Under the pieces are notes generated by a model. It was not told the DNA's origin. It did not search any database and saw only the letters and a program-made list of their open reading frames with translations. From Billgrantia endophytica (GTDB lineage: Bacteria > Pseudomonadota > Gammaproteobacteria > Pseudomonadales > Halomonadaceae), in contig NZ_PNRF01000007.1 of assembly GCF_002879615.1 (NCBI RefSeq), forward strand, positions 62,001 through 126,000: a stretch of DNA of 64,000 bases, written 5' to 3'. Positions 51,915-60,498 of the stretch are shown here, piece after piece; positions within the stretch are counted from its first letter, which is position 1; the number at the start of each line of letters is the position of its first letter. The translations under genes were made by a program, and so were the position numbers.

Positions 51915-52676
51915 TCAAGCTACTGGCTGATAGCGAGAGCCGAACCTTCTGATCAGAAAGCGAAGCACTGTATCAGTACCCCAACCCAACAAGCCAAGAC
52001 AGATGATTCCTACAAATATCTGATCAAGTGCCATGAATAGCCTGGCGTGAATGATCATGTAACCAAGCCCCTCTTGGGCCGCTATCATTTCCGCCGACAC
52101 GACCGTCATGAAAGAATTACCCATCGCCAGCCGCATACCCGTAAAGATAAAGGGTATCGTTGCCGGAAAAACGACAAAAAAGAAGCACTGCAGGGAACTT
52201 GCCCCCAGCGACCTGGCCGCCAGCAGCTTATTACGATCGATACTGACAACCCCAGTCAGCGTGTTCAAAAGAACCATGAAAGTTGTCGTATAAATAATCA
52301 ATGCCACTTTTGACGCTTCACCGATGCCCAGCCATATTATCGCTGGCGAAACCCAGGCAATAGGAGGTACAAAGCGAAAAAAATGTACAAATGGTTCAAC
52401 CAGTCGTCGCACCAGCAGGTTCGCACCAAGTACAAGCCCTACGGGAAAACCGATTAGGCTTCCGATGAAGAAGCCCAATAAAATGCGCTGCAAACTAATC
52501 TGTATATGGCTTGGAAGGGTGCCGTTCTCGATCAACCTCACAGCCGTTTCTGCGACTTGTGTGGGAGGAGGAAAGAAAATGGATGGAAAGACGGTGACAC
52601 TCAGAAGCTGCCAGATCAATACAGCCGCTGTAACACTGAAAAGGTAGTATACGGGTATGGGAATATGCTTTGTCAT
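51915..52676 (-). CDS. NitT/TauT-type ABC permease (amine island)
   Basis: A 253-residue permease of six helices. The coupling loop LAARSLGASSLQCFFFVVFPATIPFIFTG and FPPPTQV near the N-terminus are typical of TauC/SsuC. It follows its ATPase by 9 bases and precedes the ligase gene. The gene is visibly more AT-rich than the nar, nor and nir genes, as is the whole transporter block. Confidence 0.92.
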   Translation of the reverse strand: MTKHIPIPVYYLFSVTAAVLIWQLLSVTVFPSIFFPPPTQVAETAVRLIENGTLPSHIQISLQRILLGFFIGSLIGFPVGLVLGANLLVRRLVEPFVHFFRFVPPIAWVSPAIIWLGIGEASKVALIIYTTTFMVLLNTLTGVVSIDRNKLLAARSLGASSLQCFFFVVFPATIPFIFTGMRLAMGNSFMTVVSAEMIAAQEGLGYMIIHARLFMALDQIFVGIICLGLLGWGTDTVLRFLIRRFGSRYQPVA

Positions 52677-52685
52677 TAGTCGTTC

Positions 52686-53489
52686 CTAGGCTAGAGCCGC
52701 CTGCACTTCGGCAGAGATGACATCCTCAATGCGTCGGTGATATACGCTGGCTTGATCACTAATCCGTTCCCGGGGACGTGGCATATCAATTTCTACCACC
52801 TCTTTGATCCCCGAGGCTGGGCCGGCTCGCATGGTTGCGACACGATCAGCCAGAAAAACAGCCTCACCGATATCGTGGGTGATAAAGCAAATTGTGGTTT
52901 GCGTGCGTTGCCAGATGTCAACAAGCTGGTCTTGCAGGACTCTGCGAGTCTGCGCATCGAGTGCGGCAAACGGTTCATCCATTAGAAGGATACGAGGCTC
53001 ATTGGCAAGCACACGTGCTATCTGTACACGCTGCTGCATGCCACCTGAAAGCTCACGGATGAATTTACGACCTTCATTGGCGAGCCCGACCAGTGCAAGG
53101 AAACGCTGAGCGGTCTCGGAGCGCACCTTTGCTGGTATCCCCCGCATCTTGAGTCCGAATTCCACATTCTCTTGGGCAGTCAGCCAGGGAAACAGGGCAT
53201 CATGGCTTTGGAAGATGACTCCTCGATCCGGCCCAGGCCTGCATACCGCCTCGCCATCCAGCAGGATAGAGCCACTGCTTGGCTCGATGAAGCCAGCCAG
53301 CATGTTCATGACGGTAGTCTTGCCGCAACCACTCGGCCCTAGCAGACAGACGAACTCTCCTTCAGCCAGGTGTAAATTGAAATCCTCTATGGCCACGTAA
53401 GGCGGTCGGCCAGGGACATCGAACACTTTATTTACACCACGCAGATCCAGAACTGTATCGTTGGAATTATGTAGAAAGCTTGAAGGCAC
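52686..53489 (-). CDS. NitT/TauT-type ABC ATPase (amine island)
   Basis: A 267-residue ATPase: Walker A GPSGCGKTT, signature ELSGGMQQRVQIARVL, Walker B ILLMDEPFAALD and THDIGEA. It closely parallels the ATPase of the first locus (5685-6554) and belongs to the TauB/SsuB group. A 108-bp gap separates it from the binding-protein gene. Confidence 0.93.
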   Translation of the reverse strand: MPSSFLHNSNDTVLDLRGVNKVFDVPGRPPYVAIEDFNLHLAEGEFVCLLGPSGCGKTTVMNMLAGFIEPSSGSILLDGEAVCRPGPDRGVIFQSHDALFPWLTAQENVEFGLKMRGIPAKVRSETAQRFLALVGLANEGRKFIRELSGGMQQRVQIARVLANEPRILLMDEPFAALDAQTRRVLQDQLVDIWQRTQTTICFITHDIGEAVFLADRVATMRAGPASGIKEVVEIDMPRPRERISDQASVYHRRIEDVISAEVQAALA

Positions 53490-53597
53490 GGATACTCACC
53501 CAACTCTATTGAATGATGTACCAGCGGGCGCTGCCTCTACAGATCGAGAAGCAACTTTCCGCTGGCACAAGGACTGAACTGTTGCTCTTTATCGGAA

Positions 53598-54566
53598 TTA
53601 GAAGTCCACTCGATCAGGAAACAATTCCTGCATGACTTCGGGACGGATATAGCCGCCAATCAGTTCTGGGCTTTCGTCTATCAGTCCGGCATCCAGCATC
53701 CACGCTGCGGCATCTTCCTGTCCCTCAAGAAAGGATTGTTCCAGCCTTACTTCAAAATTCAGGCCCTCCATGATATTTAGCGTGTCTTCGAGCTCTATAT
53801 TCATGGCTTGAGAAACCATTTCTGCCGCCTGCTCTCGTTCCTCATTGATGAAATTTGTCGCATTATCGAGGGCACGCATCATGGCATGAAGTGTCTCGGT
53901 GTCTTCAAGCAGATCTTCATGAATGAGGTAGGCCATATCCAGCGTATAGACATCATCGTCGCCGGAACGGTGCAGGCGATTTGCGTTCTCGACAGTTCTC
54001 AGACCGTTTTCGAGCCACGGCTCCCAAACGAAATAGGCGTCGATCTGGCCAGTTGCCAAGGCAGGCACCATTTCCGGTGGACCGATATTGGTTACCGTGA
54101 TCTCTTCTTCTGACAGGCCATAGTGACTTGCGTAGAGCGACCAATAAAACTGGGATGCATTGCCAAAGGATACGCCTACCGTCTGACCGACCAGATCCTC
54201 AGGCGCCTCGATACCCTCTCTCGCGATCGCCCCCATTTGCCGGTCCGAGCGCATCGCTGAAGCAATGATGACTAACGGCGCGCCCCTGTCTCGAAAACCG
54301 ATGCCGCTCAGTTCAGAGCCAGAGGTAATATGCGCGTTTCCCGTTACCACCACCTCGGCAGCGGCGCTGCCGCTTTCAAATAGGCGATACTCGGCATCGA
54401 GCCCCTCTTCCTCGTAGAAACCGCCATCCACGGCAACAATAAAGACTGAGTAGGTTGGATCAATGCCAGAAGCGTTGATGATGGTGTCGGCACTGGCCTG
54501 AAAGGCGAAGCCAATCGACGCGGCCGAAAAGGCCGTTAACGCCAGGTTGGAATAACGAGCTCGCAT
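53598..54566 (-). CDS. TauA-like ABC binding protein (amine island)
   Basis: A 322-residue periplasmic binding protein. The signal peptide ends around FAFQASA (residue about 26), followed by an NMT1/TauA-like domain with GFYEEEGLDAEY and GQIDAYFVWEPWLENGL. It has no C-terminal extension, unlike the homologue at 7935-9317. AAGGAGA precedes ATG 54566. Divergent from the RpiR gene. The ligand is unknown. Confidence 0.92.
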   Translation of the reverse strand: MRARYSNLALTAFSAASIGFAFQASADTIINASGIDPTYSVFIVAVDGGFYEEEGLDAEYRLFESGSAAAEVVVTGNAHITSGSELSGIGFRDRGAPLVIIASAMRSDRQMGAIAREGIEAPEDLVGQTVGVSFGNASQFYWSLYASHYGLSEEEITVTNIGPPEMVPALATGQIDAYFVWEPWLENGLRTVENANRLHRSGDDDVYTLDMAYLIHEDLLEDTETLHAMMRALDNATNFINEEREQAAEMVSQAMNIELEDTLNIMEGLNFEVRLEQSFLEGQEDAAAWMLDAGLIDESPELIGGYIRPEVMQELFPDRVDF

Positions 54567-54856
54567 AGCAGAATCTCCTTGCGCTAGTTGAATCGTCAAG
54601 TCTGGCCACATACGAATCGGCAGCGTTGTACTGTCACCGAGTAACGAAGTCAGACATTGGATACCACGACCAGTCCTCACCTTGATGGAGTGCCTCATCG
54701 GCTAATCCAGCCTTGTTATTCTTGGGCGAAGACGGGTCGCCAAACACTGGCGCCTCAAAACAAAGTTACAAAGGATTGCTGGCATTGTCAAAATAAAAAT
54801 TACAGAATATGCCATCATCGAGCTTTTCGTAATGTACGATACAGGAAGAATCAACC
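54567..54856. promoter_or_regulatory. Divergent promoter region, transporter/rpiR
   Basis: A 290-bp spacer, AT-rich from 54770. AAAAATTACAG at 54795-54805 recurs at 57356-57366 before the isochorismatase gene, and TTTCGTAAT at 54825-54833 is a rough inverted partner. This could be an RpiR-family operator half-site. No gene is evident. Confidence 0.35.
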
Positions 54857-55753
54857 ATGCCTCTGCCGCAAGACGACGGCCCCATGCGCCCCACGGTGGC
54901 CAAGATGGTTCACCAGACCCTCGACGAAATGACACCGACCGAGCGCCGTATCGCACACATCCTATTGGCCTCCTACCCCATGGTGGGCCTGGAAACGGTA
55001 GCCGCATTCGCCGAACGGGCCCGCACCAGTGGCCCCAGCATCCTTCGCTTCATTACCAAGGTAGGCTTCAAAAGCTATGCAGCCTTCCAGCGAGCGTTAC
55101 GGGAGGAACTGAAGGAAAGGCTTGAATCACCGCTGGCGCGCTATGATGGGGTAATGGCCAGTGATACGCCGCTACCCGATGACAGTGGTCGGGACACTCT
55201 GGCCAGGTTCGGCGATGCACTCGCCGCCAATATTCGTCGAGCATTCGACACACTCTCAAGAGACGAATACGAGGCAGTCATTGCACTGCTCACCGACAGC
55301 AAGCATGCGCTACATATCCTCGGTGGCCGCTTCAGCCGTACCACGGCGAGCTATCTGCATATGTACCTTAGGGAGCTAAGGCCCATCGTACACTTGATCG
55401 ATGGCCCAACGAGTACCTGGCCGGACCAACGACTCGACGTGTCCAAGCACGACACGCTGATCGTGTATGATTTTCGTCGCTACCAGCCGGACGTGATTCG
55501 CTTTGCCGAACAGATGGCCCGCCAGGGCGTGACGTTGGTTCTTATTACTGATATCTGGAACTCGCAAATTACCGCCCATGCTCATCATGTCCTCTCGGTA
55601 CCGGTCGAGGTTCCCTCGGCATTTGATTCCGGAGTGGCCGGGCTGGCAATGACGGAGGCTCTTGTCGCCGGAGTGGTGGATCGCCTTGGTTCGCGTGGCA
55701 AGCGAAGAATCGAGCGCCTCGAGAAGCTGCGAACCGCATCCGGCGAAGAGTAA
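54857..55753 (+). CDS. RpiR-family regulator (HTH + SIS)
   Basis: A 298-residue regulator. The N-terminal HTH_6 domain (about residues 20-95) shows MTPTERRIAHILLASYPMVGLETVAAFAERARTSGPSILRF. The C-terminal SIS phosphosugar-binding fold (about 130-285) contains LHILGGRFSRTTASYL. It stands between the ABC/ligase operon and the hydrolases and is divergent from the transporter, so it probably controls both. SIS-domain regulators usually bind sugar phosphates, but relatives in amine and hydantoin clusters are known; effector unknown. Confidence 0.92.
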   Translation: MPLPQDDGPMRPTVAKMVHQTLDEMTPTERRIAHILLASYPMVGLETVAAFAERARTSGPSILRFITKVGFKSYAAFQRALREELKERLESPLARYDGVMASDTPLPDDSGRDTLARFGDALAANIRRAFDTLSRDEYEAVIALLTDSKHALHILGGRFSRTTASYLHMYLRELRPIVHLIDGPTSTWPDQRLDVSKHDTLIVYDFRRYQPDVIRFAEQMARQGVTLVLITDIWNSQITAHAHHVLSVPVEVPSAFDSGVAGLAMTEALVAGVVDRLGSRGKRRIERLEKLRTASGEE

Positions 55754-55773
55754 GGCAAGGGAAAGCCAGCTTT

Positions 55774-56403
55774 TCATTCTGGTAACGCATTGAGGAGTTC
55801 TGCCGTAGTCAAGGTGCGACAGTAGCCTCCGAAAGCCTCGAGCGCCCGATCATGCCGGTTCTGTGAATAGGTGGCGCATGCGTCCGAGACACAAAGTGGA
55901 TAAAACCCGATGTCTGCCGCGTCACGAACCGTATGGTCGACACACTGATCGGTAAGGAAGCCGGTCACGATGAGCGTATCGATTCCGATATTGCGCAGCA
56001 GGTAGGCGATATTGGTGGAATTGAACACGCTTGAGGAGGTCTTGGGCAGTACGATGTCATCACCGGCTGGCGCAACGGATTGGCAAACGCCCGCCTCCCA
56101 CGAGCCCTTGGCAATAAAGAAACCTGACAGCTTATAGTCCAGGCTCCGATCACGGCCATCATCCGTCATATTTTCCATGACGGTGTAGATCACTTCACCT
56201 CCACAGTCTCTCATGCGAGCGATGAGGGCCTGAAGGTTAGGCATAACGAGGCGTGATACGCGTTCATGGAAATACGGGTTCTGCTCAGCCCCTTCCGCAT
56301 TGAAAACCTTGTTCTGTACGTCCACCAGCAACAATGCCGTACGCGCGGGATTGAGAGGTCCATCACGAACCAATACGCTATCGACAAAGCGAGGTTGAGT
56401 CAT
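55774..56403 (-). CDS. Isochorismatase-family amidohydrolase 1
   Basis: A 209-residue cysteine hydrolase. The catalytic triad is visible: Asp in LLLVDVQNK, Lys in VLPKTSSSVFNSTN and Cys in TDQCVDHTVRDAAD, with the preceding cis-peptide segment TGFL. The family hydrolyses amides, including nicotinamide, N-carbamoyl compounds and ureidoacrylate. It closely resembles the second copy at 57378-58031. ATG 56403 follows CAGGA. It faces rpiR tail to tail. The substrate is not predictable. Confidence 0.88.
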   Translation of the reverse strand: MTQPRFVDSVLVRDGPLNPARTALLLVDVQNKVFNAEGAEQNPYFHERVSRLVMPNLQALIARMRDCGGEVIYTVMENMTDDGRDRSLDYKLSGFFIAKGSWEAGVCQSVAPAGDDIVLPKTSSSVFNSTNIAYLLRNIGIDTLIVTGFLTDQCVDHTVRDAADIGFYPLCVSDACATYSQNRHDRALEAFGGYCRTLTTAELLNALPE

Positions 56404-56455
56404 CAGGTTAGTCCTGCTTGTAAGCACGAGGGTTTGTGGCTTCCGGCCAGTTGGC

Positions 56456-57238
56456 TTATCGGTGGAACGTGGTCGGTGTCAGAGCACGATCCACCGCCTG
56501 GGGCAACAGACGGGCGAGACGATCGGCCCAGGCCTTGCGCCCGCCGGCATCAGCCAACTGGTCCTGGCGAATTTCAATCTCGACATGCGGAAGCCCACGA
56601 CGCTCACCATGGACCGGAATGGTATAATCGTTCTCGTCATCCACGGCATAGGGTTCGTTCTCCCCCACGCAAAGATCTCCTTCGGCGCGCAAGAGTTCGA
56701 GCAGGGCCTTGCCGACCCGGGGATCACGGTTGAACAGCACACCGATGTGCCATGGCCTGGGGCGGCCAAAGAGCTCTGGCGTAAAACTGTGCATCGCCAC
56801 CAACACCGTGTCGCGCCCTTCCTGATCTCGCGAATCCAGCATCTCCTTGATCATGTCGTGATAGGGATGGAAAATCTCCCGTTCGCGCCACCACATTTCG
56901 TCGTCGCTCAAGCCACAATTGCCGGGTACTTCCGTCGACTCGCTGATGGTGGGCATGGAGCTCACATTTCCTGGCTGACGATTGCAGTCAATGACCAGCC
57001 GAGAGTAGCGCTGTGCGATCAGGGGCGCATCCAACTGATCTGCCAACTGCAGGGAGGTCTCCAGAATGCCGACGTCGATACCGATGTGACGACCGAGCTC
57101 AGATTGGGGTAATCCCAGGTTGCGTAGCCGCCGAGGCACGGAATTGCCCGCATGATCGCTGGCAAGAACGAAGATCGACTTTCCACTTTGCCGGTGCACC
57201 GTAACCGGCGGCAACTCATCCTCAGCTAAAAGACGCAT
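56456..57238 (-). CDS. N-formylglutamate amidohydrolase family protein
   Basis: A 260-residue zinc hydrolase of the FGase (HutG-type) family. Landmarks are LASDHAGNSVPRRL, HIGIDVGI, DCNRQPG and LVAMHSFTPELFGRPRPWHIGVL. GGAGGAG precedes ATG 57238. True N-formylglutamate deformylase works in histidine breakdown, but no hut genes are here. Beside a glutamyl-ligase-like enzyme it might release glutamate from an N-acylated intermediate. That link is inferred. Confidence 0.88.
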   Translation of the reverse strand: MRLLAEDELPPVTVHRQSGKSIFVLASDHAGNSVPRRLRNLGLPQSELGRHIGIDVGILETSLQLADQLDAPLIAQRYSRLVIDCNRQPGNVSSMPTISESTEVPGNCGLSDDEMWWREREIFHPYHDMIKEMLDSRDQEGRDTVLVAMHSFTPELFGRPRPWHIGVLFNRDPRVGKALLELLRAEGDLCVGENEPYAVDDENDYTIPVHGERRGLPHVEIEIRQDQLADAGGRKAWADRLARLLPQAVDRALTPTTFHR

Positions 57239-57349
57239 TGCTCCTCCTCCTAAGGTCGGCTTGGCAAGCCGCCGTCTGCTCCACGCAAACTCATGCCGTT
57301 CGCTGTTGAATCCAGCACCACTGTGCCATACGATACAGATGCAAGCAAA

Positions 57350-57365
57350 TGTATCAAAAATTACA
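57350..57365. promoter_or_regulatory. TGTA-N8-TACA dyad before isochorismatase 2
   Basis: TGTATCAAAAATTACA has a TGTA/TACA dyad and contains the AAAAATTACA shared with the rpiR promoter region (54795-54804). The shape recalls RpiR/HexR-type operators. It ends 12 bases before the ATG. Confidence 0.4.
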
Positions 57366-57377
57366 GGCGATCGCGAT

Positions 57378-58031
57378 ATGACCACAAAGCTGAGCCGGGA
57401 GGTTCCAGTCGAACCAAACCGTACCGCCCTACTTTTTATCGATGTCCAGAATTTTTGTGCTCACCCCGAAGGAATGGAGTTTGCCGACCTTTCGAGCGAG
57501 GAGTTCACATCCCGGCTGGATTTTTATTTTCAGACGTTGCGCGACACTGCCTTGCCGAACATGCGCCAGCTCCAGAGCAGGTGCCGGGAAGCCGGAATAG
57601 AGGTGATGTACACGGTGATAGAGAGCCTGACGCGGGATGGGAGAGATCGTAGCCTAGACTATAAGATCACTGGTTTTAACGTGTTACCAGGATCATGGGA
57701 CGCCAGGGTACTGGAGGAAATGGAACCGTTGGACGATGAAATCGTCATCCCAAAAACGTCCTCGAGCGTGTTCATCTCGACGAATATCGATTATGTCCTG
57801 CGTAATCTCGGGGTACGCCATCTTATCCTGGCGGGAGTCGTCACTGACCAATGTATCGAATCGGCAGTTCGTGACGCATGTGACCTGGGCTATCTCGTCA
57901 CGCTGATACCCGACGCGTGTACGACCTATACCCAAGAGCGCCACGATGCCAGCCTGAAGGCCATCAAAGGCTATTGCAGAATGCGTACGACGGCGGAACT
58001 CATCCGTGAACTTCCGCTGCCGGGAAGATAG
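57378..58031 (+). CDS. Isochorismatase-family amidohydrolase 2
   Basis: A 217-residue cysteine hydrolase with Asp in LFIDVQNF, Lys in VIPKTSSSVFISTN and Cys in VTDQCIESAVRDACD. It shares whole stretches with copy 1 (for example DGRDRSLDYK and PKTSSSVF), so the pair arose by duplication. The start is ATG 57378 with a weak ribosome site; the upstream open frame has no family similarity. It is transcribed apart from copy 1, divergent from the formylglutamate amidohydrolase gene. Confidence 0.88.
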   Translation: MTTKLSREVPVEPNRTALLFIDVQNFCAHPEGMEFADLSSEEFTSRLDFYFQTLRDTALPNMRQLQSRCREAGIEVMYTVIESLTRDGRDRSLDYKITGFNVLPGSWDARVLEEMEPLDDEIVIPKTSSSVFISTNIDYVLRNLGVRHLILAGVVTDQCIESAVRDACDLGYLVTLIPDACTTYTQERHDASLKAIKGYCRMRTTAELIRELPLPGR

Positions 58032-58072
58032 CTCCGCCGTATAGTCGAGCGCAGACAGTTTTCGTACGAGGT

Positions 58073-59599
58073 CTAGTGACTGGTGCCCTCCTCGTATTGC
58101 GTCTTGTTCCATACGTTGTACTTGCCCGAGGGACGCTTCATCGGCATCCGGCCCAGCTCTTCCAGCGTGTTGCCGTCGAGCCACAGCAGGTAACCGTCGT
58201 CGTCCCAGATGCTCAGCAGCAGCGTCTCGCCTCGGCGGTCGAACTCCACGTGGGCAGCGGTCTTGCCGGGCTCGGGAACCAGCGTCTCGACGATCTCGAG
58301 GGTCTGCTTGTCGATGACGTGGACACGGTCGTGGTTGGGGCCGAAGAAGACATCGACCCAGGCGTAGGGCGAATTCTCGTGGCTGCGCATGAAGAAGCCG
58401 GGACCGTCGGTCTCGATGTGGGTGATCAGCGACCAGTCGGTCATGTCGAACACCGACACCTGGCCCTTGTCGATGTGCGGGATCGCCATCACCCGGCGGC
58501 CGTCGAGCTCCCAGGTGATGCCGGCGCCCAGGTGCGGCATGCCTTCCAGGGGCAGGTCCGCCACCTTGACCTCTTCATCCAGGTCGAACACCTGGCCGCC
58601 CTGGCCGCCGCGGGCCGCTCCCACCACGTAGCGGTACTCCATGTCGAAGAAGAAGTCGTCGAGATAGTCCGGCGCTTCCATGCGGTGCAGGGCGAAGTCA
58701 CCGACGAGCGCCTCGTCGCCTGCGGCCCGCTCCTCCGGCCAGCGGATCTCCCATACTTCGGGAATGTCGCGCAGGGCGGCGATGAAGCTGTTGCGCGGCG
58801 GCGCCGTATAGACGGCGCTGACCCGCGAGGTGTCGCCGTTCAGGCCCTCCACCGGGATGGAGGCGATCAGCTCGAGGTTGCGCGCGTCGAGCAGCACCAG
58901 GGTGTGGGGCAGGTAGTTGCCGGCCAGCACGTAGCGCCCGTCGGCGGACACCGCGATGTTGCGCATGTTGATGCCGGCGCGCACCTCGGCGGTGACCTCG
59001 AGGTTGTAGATGTCGTACTTGGTCACCCAGCCGTCACGGGAGCCGAAGTAGACGTAGCGGCCATCCGGGGTGTACTTGGGACCGCCGTGAAGCGCATAGC
59101 GGCTGGGAAAGCGGGTGATGCGCTCGAACTTGTCCCCGTCGAGCAGGCTGACGTGGTGGTCGCCGATCTCCACCACCAGGAACAGGTTCTTGAGGTCGTC
59201 GACCTCGAACACCGGCTCGTCCGGCAGCGTCCCGTAATAGTGGTTCACTTCATGGCTGGCCAGGATGTCCTCGTCGGTCCAGCTCGGCTCGACCTCCGGC
59301 GGCTCATAGATCCACTCGGCCAGCGCGGCGATTTCCGTCTCGTCCAGCAGTTCCCCGTAGGCCGGCATCTGGGTGGCAGCACGGCCGCCCCGGATCACCT
59401 CGACGGCCTCGTTGTGCCTGAGCCGCGAAAGGTTGTCGGGCAGCAGCGCCGGGCCGATGCCGCCCAGCCGGCTGACGCCGTGGCATATCGCGCAGTGGTG
59501 GTTGTAGAGCACATTGGCATCGGGCCCATCGGCTACCGCCGTCATGGCGGGAATGGCCAGGGCCAGCAACGCCCCGATCAGCAACTTGTGTCGTCTCAC
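58073..59599 (-). CDS. nirN: Cytochrome c/heme d1 protein NirN
   Basis: Periplasmic dihydro-heme d1 dehydrogenase that finishes heme d1 synthesis. The 508 residues start with a signal peptide ([19 protein letters not shown]), then a cytochrome c domain with CAICH (about residue 40), then the eight-bladed d1-type propeller (about 130-500). GTG 59599 is chosen: it overlaps the nirE stop (GTGA) and has GGGGAGG before it, and the reading frame agrees with the signal peptide. The c-type domain separates it from NirF. It resembles NirS; the order after nirJ-nirE supports NirN. Confidence 0.9.
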   Translation of the reverse strand: MRRHKLLIGALLALAIPAMTAVADGPDANVLYNHHCAICHGVSRLGGIGPALLPDNLSRLRHNEAVEVIRGGRAATQMPAYGELLDETEIAALAEWIYEPPEVEPSWTDEDILASHEVNHYYGTLPDEPVFEVDDLKNLFLVVEIGDHHVSLLDGDKFERITRFPSRYALHGGPKYTPDGRYVYFGSRDGWVTKYDIYNLEVTAEVRAGINMRNIAVSADGRYVLAGNYLPHTLVLLDARNLELIASIPVEGLNGDTSRVSAVYTAPPRNSFIAALRDIPEVWEIRWPEERAAGDEALVGDFALHRMEAPDYLDDFFFDMEYRYVVGAARGGQGGQVFDLDEEVKVADLPLEGMPHLGAGITWELDGRRVMAIPHIDKGQVSVFDMTDWSLITHIETDGPGFFMRSHENSPYAWVDVFFGPNHDRVHVIDKQTLEIVETLVPEPGKTAAHVEFDRRGETLLLSIWDDDGYLLWLDGNTLEELGRMPMKRPSGKYNVWNKTQYEEGTSH

Positions 59600-60447
59600 A
59601 GCGCCCGCCTCCCCATCTCCAAAGACTTGGTGACGGTGGTATCGCAACGGGTCATGGCAGGGGCCAGAGTGTCCGCCAGGCGCACCACTTCGCCCACCAC
59701 GATCAGGGTCGGCGGCCGGAAGCTCTCACGCTCGATCACCTCGACCATGTCGCCCAGGGTCACCAGCACGTGGCGCTGGTCGGGCGTGGTGCCCCGCTCG
59801 ACCAGCGCCACCGGATGCGCGGCGGGCAGGCCGTGGCGCTGCAGCTCGGTGCTGATCAGCTCGGCATTGGCCAGGCCCATGTAGAACACCACGGTATGAT
59901 TGGGCACTGCCAGCGCCCCCCAGTCCAGCTCCAGCTCACCGTCGGCCTTGGCGTGGCCGGTGACGAAGGTCACGCTCTGGGCATGGTCGCGGTGGGTCAG
60001 CGGGAAGCCGGAGTAGGTGGAGCAGCCCGAGGCCGAGGTGATGCCCGGCACCACACGAAAACCGATGCCGTGTTCGATCAGGTGTTCGGCCTCTTCACCG
60101 CCGCGTCCGAAGATGTAGGGATCGCCACCCTTGAGGCGTACGACCCGCTTGCCTTGCCGGGCCAGACTCACCAGCAGGACGTTGGTTTCCTCCTGGGGCA
60201 GCGAATGGTGACTCGCGGCCTTGCCGACGTAGAAGCGCCTCGCGCCTTCCCGCGCCAGCGCCAGCACCTCCCGGGACACCAGCCGGTCGAAAACCAGGCA
60301 GTCGGCCTGCTGCAGCAGCGATAGCGCCCGCAGGGTCAGTAGCCCGGGGTCGCCGGGTCCGGCTCCCACGATGGCGACCTCGCCGGGCGCCAGCGGCACC
60401 TCGTCGAGATCGAAGCTCAGGTTTCGCGATTGGCGATGTGTCGTCAT
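59596..60447 (-). CDS. nirE: Uroporphyrinogen-III C-methyltransferase NirE
   Basis: SAM-dependent methyltransferase making precorrin-2, the entry to heme d1. The 283 residues include [44 protein letters not shown] and [20 protein letters not shown]. About 20 extra N-terminal residues and a C-terminal tail overlap nirN. GGGGAGAG precedes ATG 60447. Position between nirJ and nirN makes it the denitrification copy (nirE), not cobA/cysG. Confidence 0.95.
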   Translation of the reverse strand: MTTHRQSRNLSFDLDEVPLAPGEVAIVGAGPGDPGLLTLRALSLLQQADCLVFDRLVSREVLALAREGARRFYVGKAASHHSLPQEETNVLLVSLARQGKRVVRLKGGDPYIFGRGGEEAEHLIEHGIGFRVVPGITSASGCSTYSGFPLTHRDHAQSVTFVTGHAKADGELELDWGALAVPNHTVVFYMGLANAELISTELQRHGLPAAHPVALVERGTTPDQRHVLVTLGDMVEVIERESFRPPTLIVVGEVVRLADTLAPAMTRCDTTVTKSLEMGRRAL

Positions 60448-60498
60448 GGTCGGCCTCTCCCCGAAGCGTCAACGGTCATCTCTATTCCAAGTCATGCC

